A stretch of 60,986 bases of DNA from Simkaniaceae bacterium (GCA_021734805.1 JAIPIG010000008.1:1-60986); one strand, 5' to 3'; positions 17,202-25,445 are shown, numbered from the stretch's first letter. Numbers and translations are program-made. The notes: generated by a model from the sequence alone, not told the origin.

Positions 17202-18317
17202 TCACTGAAATTTAATGGATGATAAACCAATTGCGGCGAGTAAAATCCCGACAATCCAAAACCGCAACACAACCTTTGTTTCAGGCCATCCTTTATACTC
17301 GAAGTGATGATGCAAAGGTGCACATAAAAAGACTCTTTTTTTATGGCGCAACTTATAGCTCCCTACCTGCAAAATAACGGATAGCGCTTCAGCAACAAAA
17401 ATCCCTCCAATAATAGCTAAAAGAAATTCACGCCTGAGCAATACGGAAGACACTCCGAGAACAGCCCCAAGTGAGAGCGATCCGGTATCACCCATAAAAA
17501 CTTGTGCAGGATAACCATTGAACCATAGAAACCCCAAACAGGAACTCGCAACTGCAGATAAAAAAATGGCAATTTCAGAGGATCTTTCGAGATATAAAAT
17601 ATTCAAATACCTTGAAATATCAATGTGATTTGATAAAAATGCAATCAAGGCAAGGACTAGAGCAACGGGGATGATACACCCGGCAGCAAGACCATCAAGA
17701 CCATCTGTTAAATTCACCGCATTCGAAGCCCCCGTAATAATAAAAATGCCAAATAAAAAGGCTAAAGACGTGAGCGCACCGGAGAGAATAAAAAATGGGG
17801 TTTTCATGAAAGGTAAAAAATAGTCACCTGCATGATCAAATGAACCGATCCACAGAAAAAATCCACAAATCACAGTTGAAAATAAAAGTTGAAAAAACAG
17901 TTTCGATCTCCCGGAGATTCCCTTCGCATTTTTATATTTAAGCTTGAACCAATCATCTGTTGCACCAAGTCCTCCAAAAGCTAAAATTGTGAAGAGTAAA
18001 ATGTAAGTATAACTCTGTCTCAAATCCATCCAGAGCAATGCCGAAACGGTAATAGAAGAAACGATTAAAATCCCTCCCATCGTAGGGGTATCTTCCTTTT
18101 TTTTATGCAGCTCTGCCAGCATAGGACATTCTTTTTTACGAATGGGCTGCCCAATTTTTAATTGATAGAGCATTTTAATAAACCAAGGGCCAAAAAAAAT
18201 GGTTAGAAGTAGTGATGTGATCGATGCGAGAATCATACGTGTTGAACTATAAGCAAAAGCGGTCGGAATTTTAATTCCAATAAAGTGGTGTAGCCAATCT
18301 AATAAAAATAAAAACAT
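17202..18317 (-). CDS. mraY: Phospho-MurNAc-pentapeptide translocase MraY
   Basis: MraY moves phospho-MurNAc-pentapeptide to undecaprenyl phosphate, making lipid I in the membrane. The 371-residue protein has about ten membrane helices. It shows DTPTMGGILIVSS near residue 75, GATDDWFKLKYKNAKGISGR near 117-136 (with the paired catalytic Asp), NLTDGLDGLAAG near 201-212, GFLWFNGYPAQVFMGDTGSL and APLHHHFEYKGWPE. All expected motifs are intact. It lies two bases after murF and directly before murD. Confidence 0.97.
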   Translation of the reverse strand: MFLFLLDWLHHFIGIKIPTAFAYSSTRMILASITSLLLTIFFGPWFIKMLYQLKIGQPIRKKECPMLAELHKKKEDTPTMGGILIVSSITVSALLWMDLRQSYTYILLFTILAFGGLGATDDWFKLKYKNAKGISGRSKLFFQLLFSTVICGFFLWIGSFDHAGDYFLPFMKTPFFILSGALTSLAFLFGIFIITGASNAVNLTDGLDGLAAGCIIPVALVLALIAFLSNHIDISRYLNILYLERSSEIAIFLSAVASSCLGFLWFNGYPAQVFMGDTGSLSLGAVLGVSSVLLRREFLLAIIGGIFVAEALSVILQVGSYKLRHKKRVFLCAPLHHHFEYKGWPETKVVLRFWIVGILLAAIGLSSIKFQ

Positions 18318-18319
18318 GT

Positions 18320-19636
18320 CTAATACCTCTCAATGACTTTCCAAAGTTGGTGTGAATTGGCTCCTTTAACAAGCACAATATCCCCGGAAGAGAGGATCTG
18401 TTTTAATGCCATTTCCAGTTGATCGATCGATGAAAACAGTGCGGCAGGACGGTTTTCACTCCGAAAAATATCCACAATATTTGCACATTCATTTCCAAAA
18501 CACAATACTTCATCCACTGATTTGAGCGCCTCTCTTGCAACGATCTCATGTCCTTCACGCGTATAACTCCCCAGCTCTCTCATCTCTCCAATGACAGCAA
18601 TCCGCCTTCCCCTCATCTTTTGCAAAGTTTCAAAAGCTGCCCGAAAAGAGGTAACGGAAGCATTGTAGGCATCGTCAATAAAAGTAATCCCCTTTTTTTC
18701 GATCCTCTGAAATCTGTGCAAATAAGGCTGCAAATCCCGAGCTACTTTTAAAATCTCATCCATAGGCATCCCAATCTTTCTCGCAATGGCCGCTGCTCCA
18801 ACAAAATTTTCGAGGTGATGTGGCGCGATCATTGGCAGGTGAAATACGGAACTCTTCATCCCCTTCTCATAAAAAACAAGCCCTTTGTTTTCAGCTTTGA
18901 TTGTGAAATCAGCCTTAGAAATGTCTACACCATAGGTCTCAATAGGAATTGGGGCTCCTTGCATCCATTTTTGAGCTTGATGATTGACAAGAGCTGCTTT
19001 AAGCTTTGACCCCCTAAAAATTTTTTGTTTTTCCATAGCAATCATTTCAAGGGTTTGAAACGACTCCAAATGACTTTGGCTTACATGCGTTAAAATGCCA
19101 TAATCAACAGGAGTAATGGATGTAAGATATTCAATATCTCCTATATGCGTTGCACCCATTTCGAGAATTAAAAAGTCATTCACTTCTTCCATGTTGAGGA
19201 GATGGGTGGGAAATGAGATTTTTGTGTTTTGATTCCCCGGCGTTTTACCGACGCGAAATGCGTTTGATAACATCGAATGAAGAAATTCCTTTGTTGTCGT
19301 TTTACCAACGGACCCCGTAATGCCAATCACTTGAGCTTTACTATTTTTGACAACCTCCCTAGCCAAATCACCGAGCGCTTTTAAAGGGTCCTGAACAGGA
19401 ATAAGCGGCAATCCCTCAATCACTTTGGAGTATTCTTTGGAGACCACGGCAGCAATGGCTCCTTTTTGCTTTGCTTCTTCGAGATATGAGTGTCCATCCA
19501 CTTTTTCTCCCTTTAAAGCAAAAAACAACTCTCCTCCATTGAGATTTCGAGTATCAAAAACCACTTTGCTTGGCCTTTTATCTAAAAAGAGGGGTATCCC
19601 CAAAAAATCGGCAATGTGCCGAACCGTTAATTTCAC
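18320..19636 (-). CDS. murF: UDP-MurNAc-tripeptide D-alanyl-D-alanine ligase MurF
   Basis: MurF adds D-Ala-D-Ala to UDP-MurNAc-tripeptide, completing the cytosolic precursor. The 438-residue protein has NGGELFFALKGEKVDGHSY near residues 33-51, the ATP loop GITGSVGKTTTKEFLHSML near 104-122, LEMGATHIGDIEYL and DDAYNASVTSFRAA. The start is GTG at 19636 with AAGGAG seven bases upstream on the minus strand. It is the first gene of the cluster in this window. The promoter must lie in or beyond the family C repeat 26 bases upstream. Confidence 0.96.
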   Translation of the reverse strand: MKLTVRHIADFLGIPLFLDKRPSKVVFDTRNLNGGELFFALKGEKVDGHSYLEEAKQKGAIAAVVSKEYSKVIEGLPLIPVQDPLKALGDLAREVVKNSKAQVIGITGSVGKTTTKEFLHSMLSNAFRVGKTPGNQNTKISFPTHLLNMEEVNDFLILEMGATHIGDIEYLTSITPVDYGILTHVSQSHLESFQTLEMIAMEKQKIFRGSKLKAALVNHQAQKWMQGAPIPIETYGVDISKADFTIKAENKGLVFYEKGMKSSVFHLPMIAPHHLENFVGAAAIARKIGMPMDEILKVARDLQPYLHRFQRIEKKGITFIDDAYNASVTSFRAAFETLQKMRGRRIAVIGEMRELGSYTREGHEIVAREALKSVDEVLCFGNECANIVDIFRSENRPAALFSSIDQLEMALKQILSSGDIVLVKGANSHQLWKVIERY

Positions 19637-19662
19637 AAGTCATCTCCTTCATCAATTAGATA

Positions 19663-19837
19663 TATACCGAAATGAGTTGAAGAATTGGGATTTTAACTTT
19701 GATGGCGCTTCGAATTTTTATCAGGCTTTAGCCGGCTTAATTTTTTGATCCTATTGAAGATAGGTCAAAAAATTAAGGGTGAGAAGTCGAAGATGCCGGC
19801 GAAGATAAAAACCAATTCTTCAATTTATTTCGGTATA
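19663..19837. repeat. MITE-like element, family C, full copy C2
   Basis: A 175 bp element with ends TATACCGAAATGAGTTGAAG and CTTCAATTTATTTCGGTATA (inverted). The interior has CCTATTGAAGATAGGTCAA and AATTAAG inverted pairs. It is the reverse-oriented counterpart of 49279-49453. It forms the boundary between the murF cluster and the accessory island. The rest of 19637-19938 is AT-rich leader for the next gene. Confidence 0.85.
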
Positions 19838-19938
19838 AATCTATCGCAGAATTTTTTATTAAGGTAGTTTCTTTTGGGTTTACTAAAGATACGGCGATTT
19901 GTTATGGGTCAATAATAAAAGATTCAACCCAAAATATT

Positions 19939-20586
19939 ATGGCATTTCCCTTATCTCCCGACTCCCCTTTTGAACACATCTTTATTCCGTTGGATGCAAT
20001 TGATGCATTTGTTCCCAAAATGAACACATTCAACATTGCATCTATGCTCAAAGATATTAAAAATTCCGTTCTATCTGCCAATACCTATTTCAAACGGGAA
20101 ATGCTTTTAAAACATGGGGGAACCTTCCAAGGGATCTCTGAAATCACCGCTACTTTAGATCTTGATCTTCCCATCCTCAAAACCCTTATTGAAATGCTAT
20201 CGGAAGCTGCCCAAAAATTTGCAGCGGACGGCAAGATTCCGGATGATCATCAGTGGGAACTCTTCAATGCTGCCGCTCAAAAAATTGATGAAAATGCCTA
20301 CTCTATTTCAAGACAATCTCTCATCAATGGCCTCTATTTAACTCTAAATACTCTAGCAGAGCTTCCGATCATCCAAAGTCAAATCGCATATGAATCAATC
20401 TATTCAATGGTCCATGCATTGAGACCCATTTTATTTTTAGAGCCTCACCATCCCGGCTTACTGATCCTCAAAAACATCGAATCCAACTTAAGTTCTCTTC
20501 TTTTTCCAACACAGAGAAAAACCGCTGTTAAGACACTTATTATTAGTGATTTAGAAATACTTAAGCGCGCATTGGAAAGTCATTAA
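19939..20586 (+). CDS. Hypothetical helical protein, paralogue 1 of a tandem pair
   Basis: A 215-residue predicted all-helical soluble protein with no family I recognise. A stretch near residues 106-140 (NAAAQKIDENAYSISRQSLI...) lines up with residues 110-145 of the next gene (DETAQRFNEAQINLSPEEFS...). The surrounding hydrophobic periodicity is also similar, suggesting an old tandem duplication. There is no signal peptide or membrane segment, as expected for type III-secreted chlamydial proteins, but that is only compatible, not proof. A possible promoter (TTTACT, 17 bases, TTATGG) lies near 19878. The ATG at 19939 lacks a clear ribosome-binding site. Confidence 0.75.
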   Translation: MAFPLSPDSPFEHIFIPLDAIDAFVPKMNTFNIASMLKDIKNSVLSANTYFKREMLLKHGGTFQGISEITATLDLDLPILKTLIEMLSEAAQKFAADGKIPDDHQWELFNAAAQKIDENAYSISRQSLINGLYLTLNTLAELPIIQSQIAYESIYSMVHALRPILFLEPHHPGLLILKNIESNLSSLLFPTQRKTAVKTLIISDLEILKRALESH

Positions 20587-20657
20587 AAATGGCATTTGGG
20601 ATTTGGTATTAAATCAAAAAAATTGTTATAAGCAAGATTGGGGCCCGTAGATAAATA

Positions 20658-20691
20658 AGTTCTCAAATTTATGAGAAATGCGGGTTAGGGG
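20658..20691. repeat. Single end of the family H repeat before the next gene
   Basis: TCAAATTTATGAGAAATGCG then GGTTAGGGGG matches the terminal sequence of the family H element at 54291-54464. Only one end is present. Its AGGGGG lies just before the ATG at 20698, exactly where a ribosome-binding site is expected. Confidence 0.55.
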
Positions 20692-20697
20692 GAATCA

Positions 20698-21303
20698 ATG
20701 GGAGATTCGATCTCGCCTTTAGGGGCATCTCCTGAGTTTTATCCTCAGGCGTTTAAGGGTAGTTATTATTCTGAGCATATCAATGAAATGCGGCAATCGT
20801 TTGCGGAAGAATGTCGCTATCTTATTATCGACCCCAATCAACTGCTTGGAATGGCAGAGAGCTTTCATGGCTTTCTCGACTTCGCCGATAACCACTTTCG
20901 AGACACCTTTCAGTCGCTACAGCCCCATATTATGAACTATTGTCATAAAAAAAATGCCGATCCCGCCTTCAAACTAACCCCTTCTCATAAGAGTAAAATT
21001 GATGAAACGGCACAACGCTTTAATGAGGCTCAAATCAACTTATCTCCTGAGGAATTTTCCCAAGGAGTCCATAACACTCTTCTTCAGATCATGAAACAAC
21101 TCGAAAAAGAGCCTCATTCCCCGCAACTTCTCGGTCGTTTGACCGGCATTGTCTCTAATTTGTGTAATCTTCCCTGTTTTTCTTCCGATCAGTCGATGAA
21201 TGATCTCTTTTTCGATCTCAGTACCTATACAATGGGTCATCTCAATTCGATTTCGACCCATCGCATCATCTCGAATATTCAGGATATTTTAAAGGCTCTA
21301 TAG
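20698..21303 (+). CDS. Hypothetical helical protein, paralogue 2 of a tandem pair
   Basis: A 201-residue predicted helical protein, unrecognised. It resembles the preceding gene over its central region and in overall pattern (F-x-G motif near residue 55, amphipathic helices, final helix DILKAL against LEILKRAL). The start ATG has AGGGGG five to six bases upstream, provided by a family H repeat end. It converges on the Inc-like gene, 40 bases away. Function unknown; possibly a secreted effector given the island context. Confidence 0.75.
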   Translation: MGDSISPLGASPEFYPQAFKGSYYSEHINEMRQSFAEECRYLIIDPNQLLGMAESFHGFLDFADNHFRDTFQSLQPHIMNYCHKKNADPAFKLTPSHKSKIDETAQRFNEAQINLSPEEFSQGVHNTLLQIMKQLEKEPHSPQLLGRLTGIVSNLCNLPCFSSDQSMNDLFFDLSTYTMGHLNSISTHRIISNIQDILKAL

Positions 21304-21343
21304 ACACACATCGATTTCAGGGTAAATGTGGGCTAAAGTCGAG

Positions 21344-22420
21344 CTAAAGCGGATCTCCGGCTCCCGATGCAGCGGACTCAGTCGGTGAGCGTCCGACCGG
21401 ACTTGGATCCTCCCAGTATTGGATAAATCCCGTTTCCGGGAGATCATATCCTCCGGTTCTTGATACGGGAGAAGCAGTCTCACGAAATCCTGCTAATGAA
21501 GCCTCATCAGCTGAAACTTCTCTAATCTCATTTTGATACGCATCATATGCTCGCCTAAAAAAACCATTGAGTTCAGATTCTTTTTGACTCATTTGAGTCG
21601 TTAAATACCCCATTGTTCGATCAAAACTTTGGGATGCTTTTAACATGCGCTCTTGTGCTACCCACTGAGTTGTAGCTAAACGAGTCTCATCAACCACTCT
21701 TCGTGCCGTATCAGCCGCCGCATCTCCCCACGTTCTCTTTAGCCCACTTTCTTTATTCTTTTTAGCTTCCTCTTCGCGCTTCTTTATCCCTTCATCTCTT
21801 CTTCGCTTTGCTTCGCTAACAACTAAAGTCGAATAGAGCCAAGCTATACTATAAACGGTAACTGCTACCCCACGTCCCCATTGATAGTTTCGATTGATTT
21901 GCCTAGATGAATGAGACGCCTTTAAAAAGTTGTCAATATAACATGCAGCAGCTTTGGCTTTGTCACGTAGCGCCCTACCGATACCACACTCATCTTTTCC
22001 ACGAACACCTAAAACCTCATCTGAAATACCGAGAGCATCGTGCTGAAGTAGCTGCGCTTCATAACCATTACGTGACATCCAATCCGGAAATGAATCCCTT
22101 TCTAGTTTGACAAGCTCCATATTGGGTAAATTGCGGTATTCCATTTGAGCAAGCACTGCAATAGCAGCCGGAATCAAATAAGCGGCGGAGAGCACAACGA
22201 CTGTCATTGCTTCCATTCCTATAAAAGCGGGAATTCCTATGGGTGAGCAAAAAAGGGCCGTACTCCCAATAAATCCCGCAATCGACAGCGTTTGGAGCGC
22301 AATTTGCGTGAGTCGATATGTATCTTCATATAAAGGAGCCTCTCGATGGATGCGATTTAATCGATCTTGAACAGTGCTCCATTCCATTGTATGCGTCAAA
22401 GAATTATTTGTACTAGCCAT
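21344..22420 (-). CDS. Putative inclusion-membrane (Inc-like) protein
   Basis: A 358-residue protein with a cytosolic N-terminus of about 40 residues. Two closely spaced hydrophobic segments at about 41-67 and 71-92 resemble the bilobed domain that defines chlamydial Inc proteins. A third hydrophobic segment at about 184-202 follows. Then comes a long charged coiled-coil-like region (SEAKRRRDEGIKKREEEAKK...) and a Ser/Gly/Pro-rich tail. Inc proteins are type III-secreted and inserted in the vacuole membrane. The call rests on topology alone; it could be an ordinary bacterial membrane protein. It is flanked by a family D repeat upstream. Confidence 0.6.
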   Translation of the reverse strand: MASTNNSLTHTMEWSTVQDRLNRIHREAPLYEDTYRLTQIALQTLSIAGFIGSTALFCSPIGIPAFIGMEAMTVVVLSAAYLIPAAIAVLAQMEYRNLPNMELVKLERDSFPDWMSRNGYEAQLLQHDALGISDEVLGVRGKDECGIGRALRDKAKAAACYIDNFLKASHSSRQINRNYQWGRGVAVTVYSIAWLYSTLVVSEAKRRRDEGIKKREEEAKKNKESGLKRTWGDAAADTARRVVDETRLATTQWVAQERMLKASQSFDRTMGYLTTQMSQKESELNGFFRRAYDAYQNEIREVSADEASLAGFRETASPVSRTGGYDLPETGFIQYWEDPSPVGRSPTESAASGAGDPL

Positions 22421-22460
22421 TGCAGCCTCGCGAGGTTTAAATATAATTGAGGGGCATCAT

Positions 22461-22640
22461 CTCGACTTTGCAACTTTTTGGTCCCGCCTGCCGCGGTCTT
22501 TGCTCTCGGACGTTCGGCCTATGGTCGAACTCGGAGATTATTAAAACCGGGAAGGGGTAAAAAACCCCTTCCCGGTTTTAATAACTCCCTAGAGAACAAA
22601 TATCTCGAGGCCTTCGGGTCCAAAAAGTTACAAAGTCGAG
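22461..22640. repeat. MITE-like element, family D, copy D1
   Basis: A 180 bp element with 26 bp terminal inverted repeats starting CTCGACTTTG(C/T)AACTTTTTGG. The centre is a 20 bp perfect stem (TTATTAAAACCGGGAAGGGG) with a 7-base A-rich loop. An inverted second copy lies at 46146-46312, with remnants at 40488-40536 and 60850-60864. The remaining bases to 22781 are AT-rich and hold the ribosome-binding site of the next gene. Confidence 0.85.
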
Positions 22641-22781
22641 ATCATAGCATGATTTATCGATTTTTACCAAATCTTTATATACCGTGGCGGGCTAAATGCA
22701 TTAGCCGTAACACCATGGATATTTTTACTTTAAATAAATAAGAGCGATGAGTATGATTTGCGCCCTTTAATAGGGGGAGTT

Positions 22782-23624
22782 ATGCCGGTAATAGTAAATC
22801 AAGCGCATTCCGTTAACAGTACAGAAAATTTTTTATTTACTTTGTCAACAAGTGCGCTAGGCGGATTTGTTGGGGGTTTTCTCTGCTTTCCTCCTGAGGG
22901 ATTAAAGAAACGTCTTCAAGCCGGAGGGGTAGATAGTTCTGATTTCCATATTAAAAATTTTCCAAACGGGAAAGTTTTGCGTATTTTACATCCCCTTGAG
23001 TTGTTTAGAGGATCAGTCGCTTTTGCTAGCGCAGTCATGGTAGCATCTACAACGAGTATGACATTCAACGCTCTGATGAAAACACATCCCTCATATGACG
23101 AGTCTTCTAAAATATGGGGTGGAGCCTCTGCGATTCTAAGTGGAATGTTAGGAGCTATTGTCGGATCAACGCCTGTTGAAAACACGATTTTAGTTCAACA
23201 AGTTCACAAGTTAGGGCCAAGTGCCGCCATGCAACATATGATCAAACAAAGTTGGACAAGGCCTTGGGTAGGCGTCAAGGAACTGATGTTTCGTGAAGCG
23301 GGATTTGCGGGCGTGATGCTTTTTGCAGGCCCTGAGACGCGTCGTGTTGTTCTTGATAAGACGCATAGCCCTAGTTTGGCATTTGCTGCAGAAATCATTG
23401 CAGGAATCGGTGGTTCTTTCCTCACGCATCCGGCTGATTCTATTGCGACATATAGGCAAAAATTAGACGGCAAGCTCTCTCTTTCGGATGCTATAAAAAC
23501 GATGTATAAAGAAGGGGGAATGCGCACTTTCTTTAAAGGAGCTATTTTCAGGAGTATGCTTTTTACCGGATGCGCTACCATCATTCCCAGAGCTTCAAAG
23601 ATTGCAGATGAGATTTTGCGATGA
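22782..23624 (+). CDS. Mitochondrial carrier family (SLC25)-like protein
   Basis: A 280-residue membrane protein with the three-fold repeat of eukaryotic mitochondrial carriers. Each repeat begins with a Gly-rich helix and the carrier signature. Repeat 1 has GGFLCFPPEGLKKRLQ, a perfect PxExxKxRxQ (P37, E39, K42, R44, Q46). Repeat 2 has STPVENTILVQQ (P131, E133, Q140). Repeat 3 has HPADSIATYRQ (P217, D219, Q226). The even-helix motif appears as ELFRGSVAF near 73 and TFFKGAIFRSM near 249. Mitochondrial carriers are almost absent from bacteria; Legionella LncP is a secreted exception. The start at 22782 has TAGGGGGAGTT upstream and is preferred to TTG 22758. It overlaps the next gene by ATGA. 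Likely a host-derived effector or carrier; substrate unknown. Confidence 0.82.
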   Translation: MPVIVNQAHSVNSTENFLFTLSTSALGGFVGGFLCFPPEGLKKRLQAGGVDSSDFHIKNFPNGKVLRILHPLELFRGSVAFASAVMVASTTSMTFNALMKTHPSYDESSKIWGGASAILSGMLGAIVGSTPVENTILVQQVHKLGPSAAMQHMIKQSWTRPWVGVKELMFREAGFAGVMLFAGPETRRVVLDKTHSPSLAFAAEIIAGIGGSFLTHPADSIATYRQKLDGKLSLSDAIKTMYKEGGMRTFFKGAIFRSMLFTGCATIIPRASKIADEILR

Positions 23625-24160
23625 ATAGGGTCGCGATAAGATTCGCAGAAGGTGCCATGACCCTCTATGGATACCACTTAGCGTCGTCATGGGCAGAAGC
23701 GCATTTTCCTCCGCATCCCATTCCTCCCCTTCCACCAATGGAAGGGCACCTGGTTTATGGTTATATGGGATGCCCTAAGAGTAAGGTACGCGAAGTTCAA
23801 AAATGCGACCGCCACCTATTTTTTGCAGCGGATCCAATCACACCACAGATATATGCTCTATCAAGGACAAATATTCTAGATTGGATTTTAGGTAGGGATG
23901 AACCGGTTGTACTACAAATAGAGATACCGGAAGGGAAAAGCATTAAAGATATGGAGTTGTGGAGAGATCCCAGACTCTCCCTTTCTTGTGCCCCACCCTC
24001 TGATACTTTTGTATCCTATCATCCTGCGATTCCTTCCGATATCCAAAAAAAGAACGATGTAAAGTTTAGAGTTCATCATATTGTTGGTTCTAAAAATCGT
24101 GTAGAGGGGGGTGGCATTTATCGATGCATAGAATATATTTTAAATACAGTAAGACATTGA
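23621..24160 (+). CDS. Hypothetical protein translationally coupled to the carrier
   Basis: A 179-residue protein I do not recognise. Its ATG overlaps the carrier stop (ATGA), so the two are almost certainly cotranslated. Residues 28-41 are proline-rich (HFPPHPIPPLPPME). The segment HLFFAADPITPQIYAL followed by PVVLQIEIPEGKSI has the rhythm of ADP-ribosyltransferase-like folds, where a short strand plus Y-A precede a hydrophobic strand. No R-S-E triad can be assigned, so that is only a hypothesis. A weak hydrophobic stretch at the N-terminus is not a convincing signal peptide. Confidence 0.7.
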   Translation: MNRVAIRFAEGAMTLYGYHLASSWAEAHFPPHPIPPLPPMEGHLVYGYMGCPKSKVREVQKCDRHLFFAADPITPQIYALSRTNILDWILGRDEPVVLQIEIPEGKSIKDMELWRDPRLSLSCAPPSDTFVSYHPAIPSDIQKKNDVKFRVHHIVGSKNRVEGGGIYRCIEYILNTVRH

Positions 24161-24195
24161 CATAAATTAAGATAGTAATAATAATTATTGGAATT

Positions 24196-25404
24196 ATGAC
24201 TCATCAAACCCAAACAATCACTAAAAAGAAGGTTTTTTCAAGTGGTATATTAACCACCGGTTTTGCCTTATTCTCGATGTTTTTCGGTGCGGGAAACTTA
24301 GTTTTCCCCTTATTAATCGGCAAAGAAACGGGATCAAATTGGCCTTATGCCATTTTCGGATTGACTCTGACAGCCGTTATTGTTCCATTTCTTGGTCTTG
24401 TCGGTATGCTTTTTTTTGGGGCTGAATGCCAAAAATTTTTAGGAAGAATAGGAAAATGGCCCGGAATTTTGCTATTTTTGCTTTTACAAATGATTTTGGG
24501 ACCATTTGGGGTTATACCTAGATTATTTACACTAATGCACGCCATTTTAAGGCCCTATCTTTTTGATATTCCAATTGGAATCTTTAGCTTAGTCGTATCG
24601 CTGACTATTTTTATTACGGCTATTAAACCGAGAAATATCATTAAACTGCTGGGCTTATTTCTAACGCCTATCCTGCTTATTTGTCTATTATCGCTATTCT
24701 TTTCGGGATTATGGAATTCTCCTGAGACTTCCATTCATGGAGGAAGCGCATGGATCAGCTTCAAAAAAGGTCTTTTAGGGGGCTACAACACAATGGATCT
24801 CATCGCAGCCTTTTTGTTTGCGACTGTTGTTTTACCTCATTTTAAAAATGAAATGGAAATAGGCTCAGCTGTGGATCAAAGAAAAAGTCTTTTTGAAAAA
24901 GTCTTTTTCTCGAGTTTAATTGCCGCTATTCTCCTCTTCATTACTTATGTTGGGATCTGTTTTATATCGGCTCGTTTTGCAACTTCTCTTGAACCCTCGC
25001 TTCCCACGGAAGAGATTTTGGGAGTGATTGCAAACAAACTTTTGGGCGGCATTGGAGGGACAATTGCTTCAATCACAATTGTTACTGCATGTTTGACTAC
25101 GGCTATTTCCCTGACGTCAATTTTTGCAGACTACCTTAGAAAGGATTTATCAAAAAACAGGATTTCCCCCTCCCTATCTTTGATCATCACTCTTTTGATT
25201 GCCATTTGCTTTGCCAATCTCGGGTTTACCGGAATAGCTAAGTTTCTTGGCCCCATTCTTGAAATTTGTTATCCCGGTCTGATCGTTTTAACGATACTCA
25301 ATATTTTCCATTATTTTACCGGATTCAAGGCGATTAAATTACCTGTCTTTTTGACGTTTGTCCTATCGGCTAGTTTTTACATAATGCAAAATAACCTCTC
25401 TTGA
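24196..25404 (+). CDS. brnQ: Branched-chain amino acid transporter BrnQ (LIVCS family)
   Basis: BrnQ imports leucine, isoleucine and valine with sodium or protons across the inner membrane. The 402-residue protein has about twelve hydrophobic segments and the family opening GFALFSMFFGAGNLVFPLLIG near residues 20-40. LGPFGVIPRL follows near residue 100, then KKGLLGGYNTMDLIAAFLFA near 190-209. Some Chlamydiae also carry brnQ. It stands alone, 36 bases after the preceding gene, and its stop overlaps the promoter of tRNA-Cys. Confidence 0.92.
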   Translation: MTHQTQTITKKKVFSSGILTTGFALFSMFFGAGNLVFPLLIGKETGSNWPYAIFGLTLTAVIVPFLGLVGMLFFGAECQKFLGRIGKWPGILLFLLLQMILGPFGVIPRLFTLMHAILRPYLFDIPIGIFSLVVSLTIFITAIKPRNIIKLLGLFLTPILLICLLSLFFSGLWNSPETSIHGGSAWISFKKGLLGGYNTMDLIAAFLFATVVLPHFKNEMEIGSAVDQRKSLFEKVFFSSLIAAILLFITYVGICFISARFATSLEPSLPTEEILGVIANKLLGGIGGTIASITIVTACLTTAISLTSIFADYLRKDLSKNRISPSLSLIITLLIAICFANLGFTGIAKFLGPILEICYPGLIVLTILNIFHYFTGFKAIKLPVFLTFVLSASFYIMQNNLS

Positions 25405-25430
25405 CACAAAGAGAGTAAATCGTGCAAAAT
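25401..25430 (+). promoter_or_regulatory. Promoter of tRNA-Cys
   Basis: TTGACA and CAAAAT are separated by 18 bases, with the tRNA starting 16 bases later. The tRNA-His gene at 47.7 kb has the same layout (TTGATA, 18 bases, CAAAAT). Confidence 0.6.
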
Positions 25431-25445
25431 AGGCGCTTCTAATAC

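Noticed and set aside
22677-22683. TATACCG before the carrier gene
   Set aside because: The following bases do not match any element end, so a chance heptamer is more likely.
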